Counted from the stretch's first letter, positions 12,958 through 26,500 are shown. The stretch: DNA of 64,000 nt from Panorpa germanica (GCA_963678705.1 OY783203.1:5952001-6016000); one strand, 5' to 3'. Notes: generated by a model from the sequence alone, not told the origin. Made by a program: numbers and translations.

Positions 12958-13281
12958 TACTTACTTAGCATATATAATTTGTTACTAATTGAAATGTTTG
13001 TTCATATCATCACTTAGCATCTTATTCTTATATACAATTTACTTTGTTTTATGATTATATTATCCAGTAACTATAAAATATTATTTTTTAAACAAACTGT
13101 TATTATGAAATATGAAACAATCATTTTAGTTTTTACTTTATGTAATAAATCTGTCTTGTAAGAGAGAATTCGTGAAGTACCTTTATAGTATGATTCCAAT
13201 CATAAACTGAAGCATCGCTTCTCGCCTGACTGATCTTACAGACTCCGCCTTGAGTTATGGCCGCTGTATACAAAAAAGGAA

Positions 13282-13282
13282 C

Positions 13283-13345
<63 letters not shown>
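13282..13345. repeat. (TA)n microsatellite
   Basis: An almost pure TA dinucleotide run of about 60 bases with one C interruption. Open frames translating as alternating Tyr-Ile over it are artefacts. Confidence 0.95.
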
Positions 13346-13349
<4 letters not shown>

Positions 13350-13693
13350 TCACGGTGCACATGTCACTGTAAAAAATGGCAACCAGATTTCCCATCTGCT
13401 CCTTATTTAAGTGACATTCAATATATTATAAATTTGAAGTAATAAATTATAAATAATTAAAACATCTTATATTTTATGGACACTTATATGCAAGTTACAT
13501 GCATTACTAGATGCATTGAAAAATCCAAATAAAACATAAATAACGAGAACACTTTTTTGCATGTACATTCTCGTCTATATATATACATATATATATATCT
13601 GTGTGTGTACGAGTGCATATATACAATACGTTCTGTTACCAAACTATTGCATTAAAGTAATCATTTTGTAATAATAAATTACAATAAATAATG

Positions 13694-13744
13694 GTGTCGG
13701 ACTGCTGTGTCTTCGAGTTCGATCCCTATACCATTCTAGTTATG
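13694..13744 (+). repeat. SINE head, left half of an interrupted copy
   Basis: GGACTGCTGTGTCTTCGAG and TTCGATCCC are the SINE head. The copy is cut at 13745 by the Harbinger-like MITE and resumes at 14285. Confidence 0.75.
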
Positions 13745-13747
13745 TTA

Positions 13748-14284
13748 GGTTCACCGCACACGAGGCGACTGCTTGCAAACCTTAGCCCCGAATCTGCCCG
13801 AACCGAATGTGATTACAACAGTGTTGTTAGTGAGAGAACGAACGTGTTTACGAATAAGAGAAAACACATGGCACACGAGTCGATTGATTGCAAACTAATA
13901 AACGCGAAACGAAGTTTCCAACGAAAACGAGCACGAGTCATGTCGAGCCGTGTTTCGTGACTCTATAGAATTTTTAACAATAGCAAAACAGGGGATTCTA
14001 TTGTGTTATATTTGATTGTATGTAAGTATTTAAATACTTTTTAATAGTATTCGTAATCACCTCAGTTGATGATATCATCATCAAAAGAATGCACCAACAA
14101 TGCCCTGCGACCGAGAAATATAGTCGCTGAATATATGCTCAAAATCAGTTTAGTTACATTCGTGCCGTGTGTTTTATCTCACTCGTAAACACGTTCGTTC
14201 TCTCAATAACACAGTTATAATCACATTCGGTTCGGCAGATTCGGGGCTAAGGTTTGCAACCAGTCGCGTCGTGTGCGGAGGGCC
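13748..14284. mobile_element. Harbinger-like MITE inserted in a SINE
   Basis: This 537-bp element has long, imperfect inverted repeats (about 130 bp). The left end begins GGTTCACCGCACACGAGGCG and the right end, read inward, GGCCCTCCGCACACGACGCG; both continue with CCTTAGCCCCGAATCTGCC. It is flanked by TTA at 13745-13747 and 14285-14287. A 3-bp TTA target duplication with this kind of end is typical of the PIF/Harbinger superfamily. There is no transposase inside. The flanks are two halves of one SINE, which confirms both borders. Confidence 0.85.
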
Positions 14285-14388
14285 TTATTATAAAAATTAA
14301 TTTGATTATGTGCTCATAATCATAAAATTTACATAATTATTAAACCACGATACCATAAATAGTGTTAACATTATAAGAGGTTGTTTTT
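14285..14388 (+). repeat. SINE body, right half of an interrupted copy
   Basis: TTAATTTGATTATGTGCTCA and CCACGATACCATAAATAGTG continue the SINE broken at 13745. The last part is degraded. Confidence 0.7.
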
Positions 14389-14741
14389 CACATCACCTTA
14401 ATTCGGCACTGTCATTATTTACTAACCAAAATGACTTTTTTTTATACCTCCGGTTGCACTACCATGAAATGCTAAATGATAGACATGAAGAATTAAGATT
14501 TCCTGATTGTCAAATAACTTAAAGTTTAATGTTATATATATATATAATTATATATGCATGTATATACATATATAATTTAAACAAGTACTAGAAAAAAGTG
14601 TCGACAGTTTGAATAGTTTATGTATGCTGCTTGAAGTGTTCTAAAAATATGTCTGTTTATTTCCAAGGTGTAGGTATGCAAACAAAATGAAACAAAGATC
14701 TCTTTGAACATTTTTTTAACACCAAAACATTTTTTTTTTAT

Positions 14742-14752
14742 CCTACATATAC

Positions 14753-14829
<77 letters not shown>

Positions 14830-14836
14830 TATATAA
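14742..14836. repeat. Long (TA)n microsatellite
   Basis: About 80 bases of nearly uninterrupted TA dinucleotides with CATATG-type edges. Likely length-polymorphic and able to extrude as a cruciform. Confidence 0.95.
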
Positions 14837-15374
14837 AACTTATGCCAAACACCATACGAAATGGCTTCCACTTCCTAATTTATCCTCACGCCTAGGAAAA
14901 TATAATATTTTATCCTCAGTGAAGCGTGATCTCGCATACGGATCGTATTGGAGTTGGAGCACAGCCTCTGACATACACACACTTACATGTACCATACATA
15001 TGCACCTAGCTAGGATCTAGAATCCCTGTTATATTCATCTATATCGTGTTCTGTCTGCAACGCTCGATTATAAATGAGTCAAATGACGTATGCGCTCGTT
15101 CTATGAGATACTGTGTATTCAATCTCTTGTTTTACTGATATAGGCTAGGTGCTAACATCTTGACAGATCACATTCCACTTGAAATTTAAACAGTTTGTAC
15201 ATTCAATATAATTAACTTTGATTACCTGTTCATACACAGAATTGATTGTATTATAGAATTTTAACGTTGGAATTGTATTTAGTATTAATATAGGTATTTC
15301 TCTTAGGCGTAGATCTTACTGCGGAATAATTTCGCGCGTTTTTTCAGTGTGTGTATTATGCGTTTATTTTCTTA

Positions 15375-15795
15375 TGCCGGTTTCACACCAGAGAGACAGT
15401 TCAATAAAACACAAACAAAAACTTGTTTTTCTGAACACCAATGTTTACACCAAAGAGACAGTCCTTAAAACGTTTTTGTCTTTTGTTGCTGTTTTAGTAA
15501 ACAAAACACATTCCCATCTGGAGTCGGTAAGATTAAAGGAAAACACGTTTGTTGTTGTTTTTAAGTCTGTTTGATTTAAACACACAGTTTTGTTTTTTGT
15601 GAACATTTGCGCTTGTTAATTGTTGTTTATCATGTTTATAATTTTTATAGGACACACAGAAAAACACTAAAAACAAAACCAGTATGTTCAGAGTAAACAG
15701 TTTGTTTTCGAAAAACAGAACTGTTTTAAAATAAAACAAAACATGATTTTGAACAAAACAGTTTTCAAAACTGGCTCTCTGGTGTGAAACCGGTA
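15375..15795. mobile_element. TTA-flanked TIR element
   Basis: The ends are inverted repeats of 25 bases. The left starts TGCCGGTTTCACACCAGAGA and the right, read inward, TACCGGTTTCACACCAGAGA. TTA flanks both sides (15372-15374, 15796-15798), as in PIF/Harbinger. The 421-bp interior is rich in AAAACA/TGTTTT words and has no transposase. A second, internal near-copy of the end (ACACCAAAGAGACAGTCC, 15448-15465) suggests an older rearrangement. Confidence 0.8.
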
Positions 15796-16861
15796 TTAGT
15801 GACCGAAAATCTTTAAATTGTCTTATTTTTATATCACGGAAAATTCCATTATGTCCAGTCACAATGCACTTTCTGAGGAATTTGGCTTAGTTTCAATCAT
15901 TGCTTGGTTACGTTTATGTTTGAGAGGCTGATTAAATTTGTGTGCTCTATGACTTAATCAGAACAACCAACCGCTGTTGACTGACTTTACAAAACCAAAA
16001 TGTTTTCACATACATTTATAATTAGCGCACTAACTTAAAAATTAGCGCACATTTCTTGTCATGAAATAATAAAATATTTTATGTTTATATTTAAATTATA
16101 TTAAAAATGTCTACAAGGTACTTTACAAGGTGTTTTTTGAAAAAAAATTCTACAGGATATGCGCTAATTTTTAATATATTCTATAATCAAATTTCGTATC
16201 TTTAATTTTTAATGATTTATGTGTTTTTAATTTAAATATTTTTAATGGATATTTATAAAAACAATAACATAAATAAATACTTTCTGTAAAATCTTCTTTC
16301 ATGTTAAACCATCTGTCTAGAAGTAAAGCTGAATTACATTAAAGTCAATAAGTTTTCGGCACGAATATCCTTAGCACGAATTAATTTACAAAATGTTTAT
16401 GTAGAAAATTTAATTGAAGACATATGTCCGTTCATTTTTAAAAACCATCTACTGATCTTTCGCTATAGTTCATTTCATACTGAGCACTTAAATACTGATT
16501 TAACATTGTTGATAGATTTATTGTTATACGACTATAACAATACCATTCTTTAGAATATTTATGGTATTTAAGTTTATACTAAATATGATAATATTCAATT
16601 CAGAATACGTGCCAAATAAATTCCTACTTTTGCGTTTAATATTTCCTGATGTATACTTATATAAATCAATATGAGAGATGTGAATATTGAAGCTTCTGTG
16701 TTTTTTTTTCTAGCTATAAAATCCATTGCAACATACATATATAAGGAGATCAGTTTGCTGTATGAACTAGGTACTGAAAACGGTTTGAAATCGGTTTTCA
16801 AATAATGTTATTTATCGAAATGTTATAAGAAATTAGTTTCAGCTGTAACTGTTTTCGCTGA

Positions 16862-16915
16862 TATCAATGGTGATAGGACTCACCATTGGAAATAGGCCGA
16901 CGTTAAATAAATAAC
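16862..16915 (+). repeat. SINE 3' end fragment
   Basis: ATGGTGATAGGACTCACC and ATAGGCCGACGTTAAATAAA are the family's last 50 bases. It lies immediately before MITE copy 2. Confidence 0.75.
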
Positions 16916-16924
16916 TTATACTTA

Positions 16925-17107
16925 TAACGACTTATACTTAAAAGAGGTTATAAGGGCGGTATAAATCTATAATACGATAACAATCTTATTCGTTTCTATA
17001 TACATTATAGAAAAATAAGTGAGTCAGTGCTTTTTGTTATATCGGCAGTTTATACCCCACAGCTTGTTTTAAGTATGAATCGCCGCGAACTCTCGTAATT
17101 TGGACTA
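16925..17107. mobile_element. Palindromic MITE, TATAGTT family, copy 2
   Basis: It shares CTTAAAAGAGGTTATAA, CTTATTCGTTTCTATATACA and GAACTCTCGTAATTTGG with copy 1. The left terminus is lost against the SINE fragment. The right terminus ends at GACTATAG. Confidence 0.6.
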
Positions 17108-17617
17108 TAGTAAATAATCATCGTACACTTAAAAATTCCTCACTGCTTTTCTTCCCAATATTAAAATTTTTCTTTTGATATTATATAAATAAAAAAATAT
17201 TTAAGTTTACGACATTTCTCTATCTTGGATTAATGTCTAAGCACGTGCTTAGTTTCAATAATATATGAGGGAGTGTCAAGCACTATAAGGGGTTCGTAAA
17301 TAAGGGTTACACGTCTCTACTACCCCATTTTAAAGCGTAGTTTAAAAATATTAGTGAAATATTTAAAGAACATTTAAATTCAACTGCATATGGTTAATAA
17401 AACAACTGATGTTAATCATTATTTAATTTATATTATATCTTATAATTTTTATATAAATCTGTTTAATTTTCTAGCAAGAAATAATTTTAATTGAAATAAA
17501 CAGTCAAAACTCTTTACAGGCATAGCAGTCTGCAGTTATGTATGAATGCTCAAGACCTCTGTGCTTGTGTCTATAAAAATTATATTTACGTCTGTTTTAA
17601 GTATAGATATATACATA

Positions 17618-18036
17618 CAGTGGCGTAGCAAGGTAACCAAGGGCCTCGGTGCAAAAAAAAATCTGGGCCCATAACTAAACTGAACGCGCGATAACTAGAA
17701 TGCGTACCTCTGCCTGAGAGAATTACGTAATAGACTTAGACCCTTGCCTGGTCCATGCTTCCCTCCTCCCTCATGTTTAGTGATAAATTTGTACACAAGT
17801 GAGTATGAAATACAGTCTCAATAAAAAAAATTCATTCCTATTTAGAATTTTTGATATTGTTTATGTTTTTGTTATAAAAGTTGTGTATGCATTGTCGGGA
17901 ATAACTATTTACTAAGAGTATTACTTCACTGTGAAACCGTTAAAATATAAATATAAGTCATAAAAGTTCGAGGGCCTCCTGAGCTTGGGGGCCCCGGTGC
18001 ACTGCACCGACTCGCCCATACCTAGCTACGCCAGTG
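17618..18036. mobile_element. hAT-type non-autonomous transposon
   Basis: A 419-bp element with ends CAGTGGCGTAGCAAGG and, read inward from the right, CACTGGCGTAGCTAGG. It is flanked by a perfect 8-bp duplication TATACATA (17610-17617 and 18037-18044). Eight-base duplications and CAGTG-type ends are hallmarks of the hAT superfamily. Subterminal GGGGCCC-rich blocks are present. No transposase is encoded. The intact duplication suggests a fairly recent insertion. Confidence 0.9.
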
Positions 18037-18501
18037 TATACATATATAGAATATATAATAATACATATTTAATATTATAAAAAAGTATTAATAAATATAT
18101 ACAAATACAGTTCAATCAGGATATACAGAGTATATATACTCGAGCGGTATGTACAATTGTATATTATGTAGTTTAGAGTAGTTTTGTTCTCTTCCACCAC
18201 TGTGCATAGCAGCACTATAGTTATTTCTGTTTTGCTAATGCTATAGAATCGAACGAACCCTCTAAGTTCTTTATACTGATTGGTTGTTTACAATATGGGT
18301 GCCGACAGAATTTTGATGCACAACATCTTATTTTTGTAATGTGTTTTACGATCTGTCGTCCTTCATCGATTCGTTTCATTATTCATGTGATCCATGGATT
18401 ACTTACAAATATATTTATTTATTAGTGTATGTACTTAAAATAATGAAAAATTAAAATGAAATTCTGAATTTATTTTATTTATTTATTTTTTTTTTTTTTT
18501 T

Positions 18502-18753
18502 ATTTAACGTCGGCCTATTTCCGATGCTGAGTCCTATCACCGACGACCTCCTTCAATGTTGGCAGTATTTATGGTGTCGTGGCCTCATATATGTGGGCTA
18601 CACCACTGCCTAATAACTGTATGATTATGTATGACCATAATCAATATAAGTTCATAATAACCAAACCCAGAAAATATATATCTGGTCCGGGGATCGAACC
18701 CGAAGACACAGCAGTCGGCGTCAAGCATCAATGCTCTCGCCCACTGTGTCGTC
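18502..18753 (-). repeat. Full-length tRNA-derived SINE (reference copy)
   Basis: This is the best-preserved copy. On the minus strand it reads GACACAGTGGGCGAGAGC (A-box region), GGGTTCGATCCCCGG (B-box), a body with TTTTCTGGGTTTGG and GTGTAGCCCACATATATG, and a 3' end with GACGTTAAATAAA. A T-rich stretch precedes it on the + strand. ATTTTATTTATT-like sequence on both sides may be the target duplication. The order of parts is that of a pol III transcribed tRNA-derived SINE. Confidence 0.9.
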
Positions 18754-20044
18754 ATTTTATTTATTAACATTGAGAAAATAGACTTTTTTTTTCTTTCTTC
18801 TTCTACATCGTTAGCTTAGTCGACGATATTGTAAAGAATGAATAATAAACATTTATTTTAACTTTATAATAGATTCTCATATAACGCGTATTTATTCAAT
18901 GTGAGCTCATACAACACGATAAACTTGCTGCTTTAATTCAAAGCATTTTTAACACAATGGTTTAAACAGCATATTAATGATAAATAATAAAAAAAATTCT
19001 ATTAAATCTATAGTAAAGCTAAAAGAATATTTAACATTGCATAGAATAGAATGCCTGCCCAGTAAACATTTTGGAGTAAATTCTACTTAATTTCTATTAC
19101 ATATCATGAGTTTTTTGTCTGGAACGTGTTCGCTTTCTATTCAGTCGTTCATAGGAAAGGCCCTTTTTATGACCTACAGAGATCGCAACGACGGTTCACT
19201 GCTGAATTAAAAGCGGAGTCGGTCCACACAGAAATCTTTTGTGTCACAAATACGTGTACTTATATATAAAATATTTCATATATTTTCTAAAACACGATTT
19301 CATGCTATGCGTAACAGTGTCATAATTTTATTCTTGATATAGTTTAATTCATTGTAATTCAATAAATAAATACAAGTAGTAAAACACAGGTGGAAATTGT
19401 CTCGCAATGCAGTTTTATACTTGCTAGCTTATCACAACCTAATTCCAAGGTTTTTTCTACTTTGTATACAGGAATTGTTTTGTAGTGTAGTATTACATTT
19501 ACTAGATTACAACATGCTAATTGAAGTGTTACATTTTCTAGCTTGGAAAGATTGTGAATAATTCTTGTAATTTATTTTTGCTAAATATATTTAAAATGTC
19601 TTAACTACATATTTTCCTAAACGCAGTTTGATAGAAATAGAAATTAAAAATTAAAAAATAAAAGTAAAGTTTACTTGTGAATTTCTATAGTTTTAATAAA
19701 TTCCACGTGAGTTTTATTTTATTTAAATATAATTTTGAAATATACAAATATATTATAAAGTAGTCTGTATACTATAGAAGTATTTTACAGACACAGTTTT
19801 GGATAGTATTAAATGTTAAAACTTCAAGGTAATACTTACGTCACTCGGAATGCTGTCTTGGTTATAACATGAGATAAAAGTTAGGTTAAGTTCATATATT
19901 ATGAAACAGTTCTGAAGATATCTACATATGAAACGTGACATTAAATTTAACGTAACAAAGTTGTCTTTGTATGAAAATTTATGAGAATTTCTGAAGAAGA
20001 ATAATATTTTTTATAAGCATAAGTAACTGTATAAAACTTCTGTC

Positions 20045-20314
20045 ATTAATTTGATTTATTTAAATTTTATTTATGTAACGTCGAGCGGTATTTCCGATCA
20101 ACGACGACCTCCTACTATGTCGACATTTTTTATGGTGTGTAGTCTTGTATATGTGAACGACACCGCTAGCTTAATTATATGATTAGAAGAACACATAATC
20201 AAATTAATTTTGATAATAACCAAACCCAGAAAATATAATTCTCGTGCAAGGATTAAGCCCGACGACACAGCAGTCTGGCGCTAGTACAAATGCTGTCGGC
20301 CACTGTACCGTCGC
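20045..20314 (-). repeat. Near full-length tRNA-derived SINE
   Basis: It contains the whole family order on the minus strand: the TAACGTCGAGCGG end, AATAACCAAACCCAGAAAAT, a B-box decayed to GGATTAAGCCCGACG, and CACTGTACCGTCGC. More diverged than the copy at 18502-18753. Confidence 0.85.
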
Positions 20315-20404
20315 ATTTATTTTAAACTCTTTGATTTTATAAAGAATTTTTTTGTCTGTACTATTAATATTCCTACTTGTTATCAAGTTAATATGTGTTG
20401 TAAT

Positions 20405-20500
20405 GCATATACGCCATAAAAACTGCTAACATGTATGTTACTATAGTCGGTAATAGGACTCTGCAACGAAAATAGGCCGACGTTAAATAAATGAAACAAA
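20405..20500 (+). repeat. SINE 3' end fragment
   Basis: CCATAAAAACTGCTAACATG, GGTAATAGGACTC and ATAGGCCGACGTTAAATAAA are the family's 3' third, in the opposite orientation to the neighbouring copy at 20045-20314. Confidence 0.75.
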
Positions 20501-20509
20501 TAAACCTAT

Positions 20510-23500
20510 AGTAATAAATAGTGGGCTCTGTGACAAATTTACTTTAGATTAAATAGAATGCAATTGTTCCTCCTTCCTGCTAATTTTTTTGCGGACGCCT
20601 ATGCATACACATTTTTCGTTTCATCTTTAAACTAAATTGAAACATCTATTCATCTAGTTAAAGTATAAGGTTATTTGAATAATTCGCGCTAGTCAGATAA
20701 AGAAAATAATAAAAAAATATATATATATCTTTATTATTTATGGTTTATTATTATTCGCAATCTTCATATCTTAGTTTAACTAAATTTAGAGAAATGTGCC
20801 AACTTCTCGTCGCCATTTTAGTTTTTTGTTATATATTTACGAAATATGCCATGCGTTATGCTTTATGCGTCATCGAGTCAAGGCGGACCTCAGGCATATT
20901 TGTGGCTTTGATTTTAGTTTTTTTTTTTTGTATACTTTTTTTTATAAATTGTTCTTCTTTTTTTGTTATAAATCTTAAATTACATATTCGATGTAAAATT
21001 ATAAGATATAATCGGTAGTGCTTTGGTTAATAGTAGTAATGGTCATCGCTTAAAGATTCGGTTAACTTAACTGTAATAACTTTATAACGAAAGTTTTTTT
21101 TTATATAAGAGCTCAATTTTCTTTTAAATTGATTTTATAAGAAGACATATTTTATTATATTCATTTCTTACATATGATGTGTGAAATATTGTCGACAAGT
21201 CCTGTCAAAATTTTCATTTAATTTCGTCGTGAAAATTATGCTCGAGCCATTTAATTTTGTTAGTGCAAATCATAACGGACAGCAAATGTTTTAGATAATA
21301 AAGTCGACCAATCAAAGGTTGCTCTTACATAATAATCACTTCTTGTTTTACTTGCCCCTCTATAGCACATAACATTCTGAACTATCATTTACTCTAATTA
21401 AAAAATTAACCTCACTTTTACTGCATATATATCGTCATATAAATAAGAAAAACATAATATAATAAATTATAAGTGCTAGAAGTACTTTTTCAATGAATAC
21501 ATTAAAATAATTAATCAACAAACTAGTATTATAATAAGGCAGCTTGTAGTATATTTTTTGCAACAATTTATAATTGAGAGTACTTAACAATATTATAATG
21601 TTAATTTAACCAATAGATAATATCTCTCATAAATGTGTACCCTGTTTAGTTGTATATAATCTCACCTGCATCGCAATTAATTATATTTCATTTAATTAAC
21701 TAAGCTATAAATAATTTAAGATGAATTTAATATGTATGTGTCTCGCGTTTTACTCCATTTCTGAGTTGTACCATAAACCTCACCTGTCAGACATTTTACT
21801 TTATGGAACTAGTTTTCTCTTACTGACTACTGTTACTGCTTTAGGAGTTGTGAGTTATTGTAAAGGAAAGGAAAAGGGTACAGGGAGTGGTTAGGATGTG
21901 ACATCAATTCTAAGAAATAATTATTTTTTTGTGTTATTTAATTATTGCTTAAAATAGAATATTTTATTACTACTAACTAGAAGATGATTATTTTAGAGGG
22001 ATTAAGCTAAGCTTCTTTACATGTTTTTCAATATACAAGGGTCGATTGAATAGCTTCCGGTCTGATTTAGATGTTATATGCGTAACTATGATGAGATTAA
22101 TTTTGAGGTTATGTTCTATTTTTAAAAAGTGCTTGTTATGACGATGATACATCTATTTTTGCACTGTTATTTTCTACAAATGAATACTCTTGATATATAT
22201 TTAAAGTATGTGAGATGGGACAGTGACCGAAAATATTTACAGCTTAAAAAGGTTTATTTGATTCAATTTAATTCGGCATTTATTTTTTTAAAAATTATTT
22301 TTCTATAATTTTTTAATTTTATTATATTACAACTTAAATCAAAAAAGTAAATGTTAAAAAGTATAACGAATAGAAGGAGTAGAAGGTTGGGATGGTTATT
22401 ATCATAATTGCCTCCTATAAAAGACTTAAAACGCGCCTGTTAAGCATGCATAAGTATTACCATAACGTCTATGGGTATTCCGCAACTAAACTCTCTTCTC
22501 TTCTTACTTGTTTCACATACATATATACGTAATCAAATATACATATAAACAAACTCATACAAAATATTCACACACACAATATAACTTTCAAGTTTTAAAT
22601 GTGTTTATATAATATATGTGTATTTTGATACTGTATGTACACAAGTATTCTTACCGCCTCTCTTGGGTTTACGACTCAATCTGCATGGCATAGGTAGAGA
22701 GGTACGTATACAGTATACGCTATACACCTCGTACTGTAGGTTTGTAAGAGCATAACTATAGTATCGTATACTGAGTCCGTATAACGGACCATATTTACAG
22801 CGGATAATTTAGATTAAAATGAAAAGCATTTAACGTTATAATGAAAGATTAACGACGCAAGATTTGTTGTTAATTTTATATTACAAATTACATACATACT
22901 TTATGAATATTTTTATGAAGTAATTAAAGTCATAATGTTGGTGATTTTATTTCGGAAGCAAACTGTTTATTATTCATTAAAAGCACAAGATTGTAAATAT
23001 AGTAAAAACGATTTACACATAATCGCGAGAACTTAAATAATGTTTATATAAAAATGTATTAATTTTATTTTTTATTACTGTATACTCCACCTTTATGTTG
23101 TTGTGCATTCTGTTTGTAGTATCCGTTTTGAATACAAATTTTGAGTTTGTTATTTGAGCTACTGGCCCATAGCTATGGTTACTCTTTGGAATGTTTAAGC
23201 CCTGTGCATTGTTTTAGTGTTTGCAAGAAATTTTGGATATGATCTTTATATACCTCGCACATATGAATATGGCGGCTACAAACAAATAAAAAATCTTAAC
23301 CTTATAAAAATATTATGTAACAGTTACGTTTGTGAAAAACTTCTCGGTTTGTTTGTTATAAAAGTTAAATTGATTAAGACTGATATAATTATTTAAACTT
23401 ACTAGACATCCACGACACCATGAAAATCGGCTAGCATCGTGATTGAGTATCGGAAACAATCCAGTGTTTAATAAATATTACTCAAAATATGTTAGGTTAA

Positions 23501-26500
23501 CCAACATAACCAAATTTTTGTTTTAATTAATTAGAATCGTAGCTGGAATCGATTTTGAGATAGGGCATCCGAAACTTAAGATAGATCGGATTGGTCTTTA
23601 AGATATTTATGGTAGGGTAAGTGTATTTTAAGGTACGGCATAATTCCTCTATGTCCTTCCTCAAGTTACGGTTTTTACACGAGTACGTTACAAATTTCGA
23701 CTATGTTATCAATTAATCAAGTCTATGTATTTTGAAGTTTCGTGCGTTAATCGATTTTTATTATTAGCGTGCCACTATTTTCAAATCCCTTCAACGATTA
23801 CAAATCTTGAGTTACTAGTCTCGAGTCTCGAAACTAGCAAACACACTTTTAACTATTTGCTGTGATGGAGAACCTTAGATAATGCAAAAATTGTCATAAT
23901 GTCGTGAATTGAGTGATTTATATTCGTTCTAGTATTGTGGCGTTCAGGCGTTCTGGCGTTCGAACGTTCTGTGGCGTTGGAGTTGTGTAGCTCTTTGCGT
24001 GTTCAGTTTATGTAATAATAAAACAAAAGACTTATTCATAAATCAATGTGCTTGTTTTCTGGAAACACATACATTACTATTAGACATTTTTATCTGTCTT
24101 TAATAAATAATTGACTACTGCTTTTGACTTTGGATTTGTCCTTATATCCGGGTTCATGATCAGAAATATACAAATACATCCTTACAAATTGTCTTCAAAA
24201 TTATTATTCCTGAATTAAAACAATTGTTGTTTACGTTACGCGTTAAAATATCCATGTATTTACATTCTGTCTCATGGGATGTAAACACAAAATTCTCTTG
24301 CAAAATGTTAGTGCACAATGTATTTGTAAAGTAAACTGTATTCTGTACAGTGTACATGTATTCCCTGTCCAGTTCGCTACCTAGTACCTAGGTCTGTCCC
24401 TGCTACTCGACAGCAGACAGATACTGGTACTGGTTGCATGGGAACACTTTAGAAAAGTGGACGGTAACCGCTAACCGCTAACTGCAACTATTGCAACAAA
24501 TCCAGACGCTGCCCCGCGCTGCTGTATGGTATTATTTATTTATTTCTCTCCAACAATTAAGACATAGTCATTGGTTACATACAATTGTAATATATTAATG
24601 TAAATCATATTCCCCAAGAATGGTTTATTCAGTGAAGTAAGACTAGGACTGACTTCTAACCAGGAGTGTTTTTGTACAAGAATCCTTATAGCACTTGTAC
24701 AGTGTCCAAGAACATAACATTACAGCAGTTACGAGTATTTGCTTGCGGTGCACAGTACAGTTGTATGGACCAAGGAACAGACAAATGCACAGGCCTTTGT
24801 ACAGTGCATTTGTATAGTTGTTGGAACACCGCCTTCGCATTATTCAAAACGCATATATGTTTACGTTAAGTCACACTACGACGATGCAGTATTCTACTTT
24901 CAGTCTTGTGAACTCGGGGCGCTTCAACTTTTGTACAAGTACACGAAGAGGTTTTTCTAAAAAGTTGTGTTTGACAGCACAAACAATGATACCGAGGAAA
25001 ACAATGCCAGTACGAATTTGGAGTTGGCTATTATATGTATACTTATACAGTACAGGTGCTATGTGTTATGTTTTCCATATTCAGAAAATCATGATTCCAG
25101 CAAGTATCTGTTCTAACGCTTCAATGACTGCTACTTAACATAATCCATGTTAGTATTATGTAAATTAGAACAACCTGATTAAAATAAGGGTGACATTGAT
25201 CGTTAGACAGTGCTGTACGTTTTAAGATCAGCAATGGTTCTTTTTTGATGACTCTATGCTTGTAATTAATAGTGTTAGTTGGATATTAAGAAGTTTGTCT
25301 TACATTAAATCAAAGTTTCATCTGTTACGTCTGCGTTTCTGACACGACTTTTGTGATCGCAGTAAAGGAAAAATTGTGATAGTCCACAAGTTATAAACAA
25401 GATTAACACGCAGGTTTTTTCGGCCGATACTTTAACATCCAAGATTCGCCAATCGCGGTCTGCCGCTGTCGCTACTGGCTAATTGTCCGATTCAATGGGT
25501 TTGCTGTGTTCGCAATGTAACGTAAGGTCTTATATTGCATTATGCAGTCAACACTGTTGAAAACCCAGTCCCTGTGCCAGTGCCAGGTTAAAAGGGTTTA
25601 GTCCCTACTCCTTGAGGTCAATCGCCGATCGACTGCAATCGTAAAGACAGCCATATTAGACCTTATAAAGGTTGCAAAGGAGGCAGGTGCATGTGCGCGT
25701 TCCGGTCTGGTTGATAAGAGCTTTTTCACGAATACGCGATATTCTTCAACTGTTACACCATCCATTATGAGAAATACAGATTCGACACAACACAACAGCG
25801 CCCTGAATAATGTTTTAATAAATACTTACGGGTCTTTGTAAGTGACAGTCAATTTCAGAAGTATCTTCTAAGTATTTTACTTGTATTTAGAAAATGTTCT
25901 ATTGGAACATAAATTATAGTCCCTATTAACGTCGTATTAGTTGCGCAGGATTACATACTGCCGACTGCTGACTGCCGATCCTGTCTGGTGTAGCCGTAGG
26001 ATATACTTGTACATGGACTCAGTCATTTTATTTACTTCTTACATAGTGGAATAAATATTTCATATACGGAGTAATTTGGCTATAAAACACATCATACAAC
26101 CAGAGTCGAATTGGGAGATTTAATTTCCCAAGAAGAAATCAATGAAAGAAGCAAACAGGTGAACTGCTAAACTGGTAAAGTTAATATATTATTAATTGTT
26201 TAATCTTCAATCAAGTACAATGGATCCGTCGTTGTGGAAGTAGGCGTGTACTGGGGCTTATCTGTTTACCTTGCACGGTGTTCAACTGTTCACACACTCC
26301 ATAGTAGTGGCTGAGTATGTGTGCTGTAGTACTGTGAATTGGCCCCTTTGTGGTTCAACACATGAGCTCATGCACATAATACGGATCTGATATGAGACGT
26401 GAAAAAAGCTCACTGGCTGACGGCTAGACCTCCCAAGTCGATGGAGACTCCGTATTATATATGCCAGTATATATTGTACTGGTATGAGTATTGGTATGGG

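Noticed and set aside
13133-13360. Open frame rich in alternating Ile-Tyr
   Set aside because: It is the translation of a (TA)n microsatellite; the same applies to 14577-14895.
16019-16173. Repeated ATTAGCGCAC words with an inverted GCGCTAATTTTT
   Set aside because: Could be a small MITE, but the inverted match is short and the borders are undefined.
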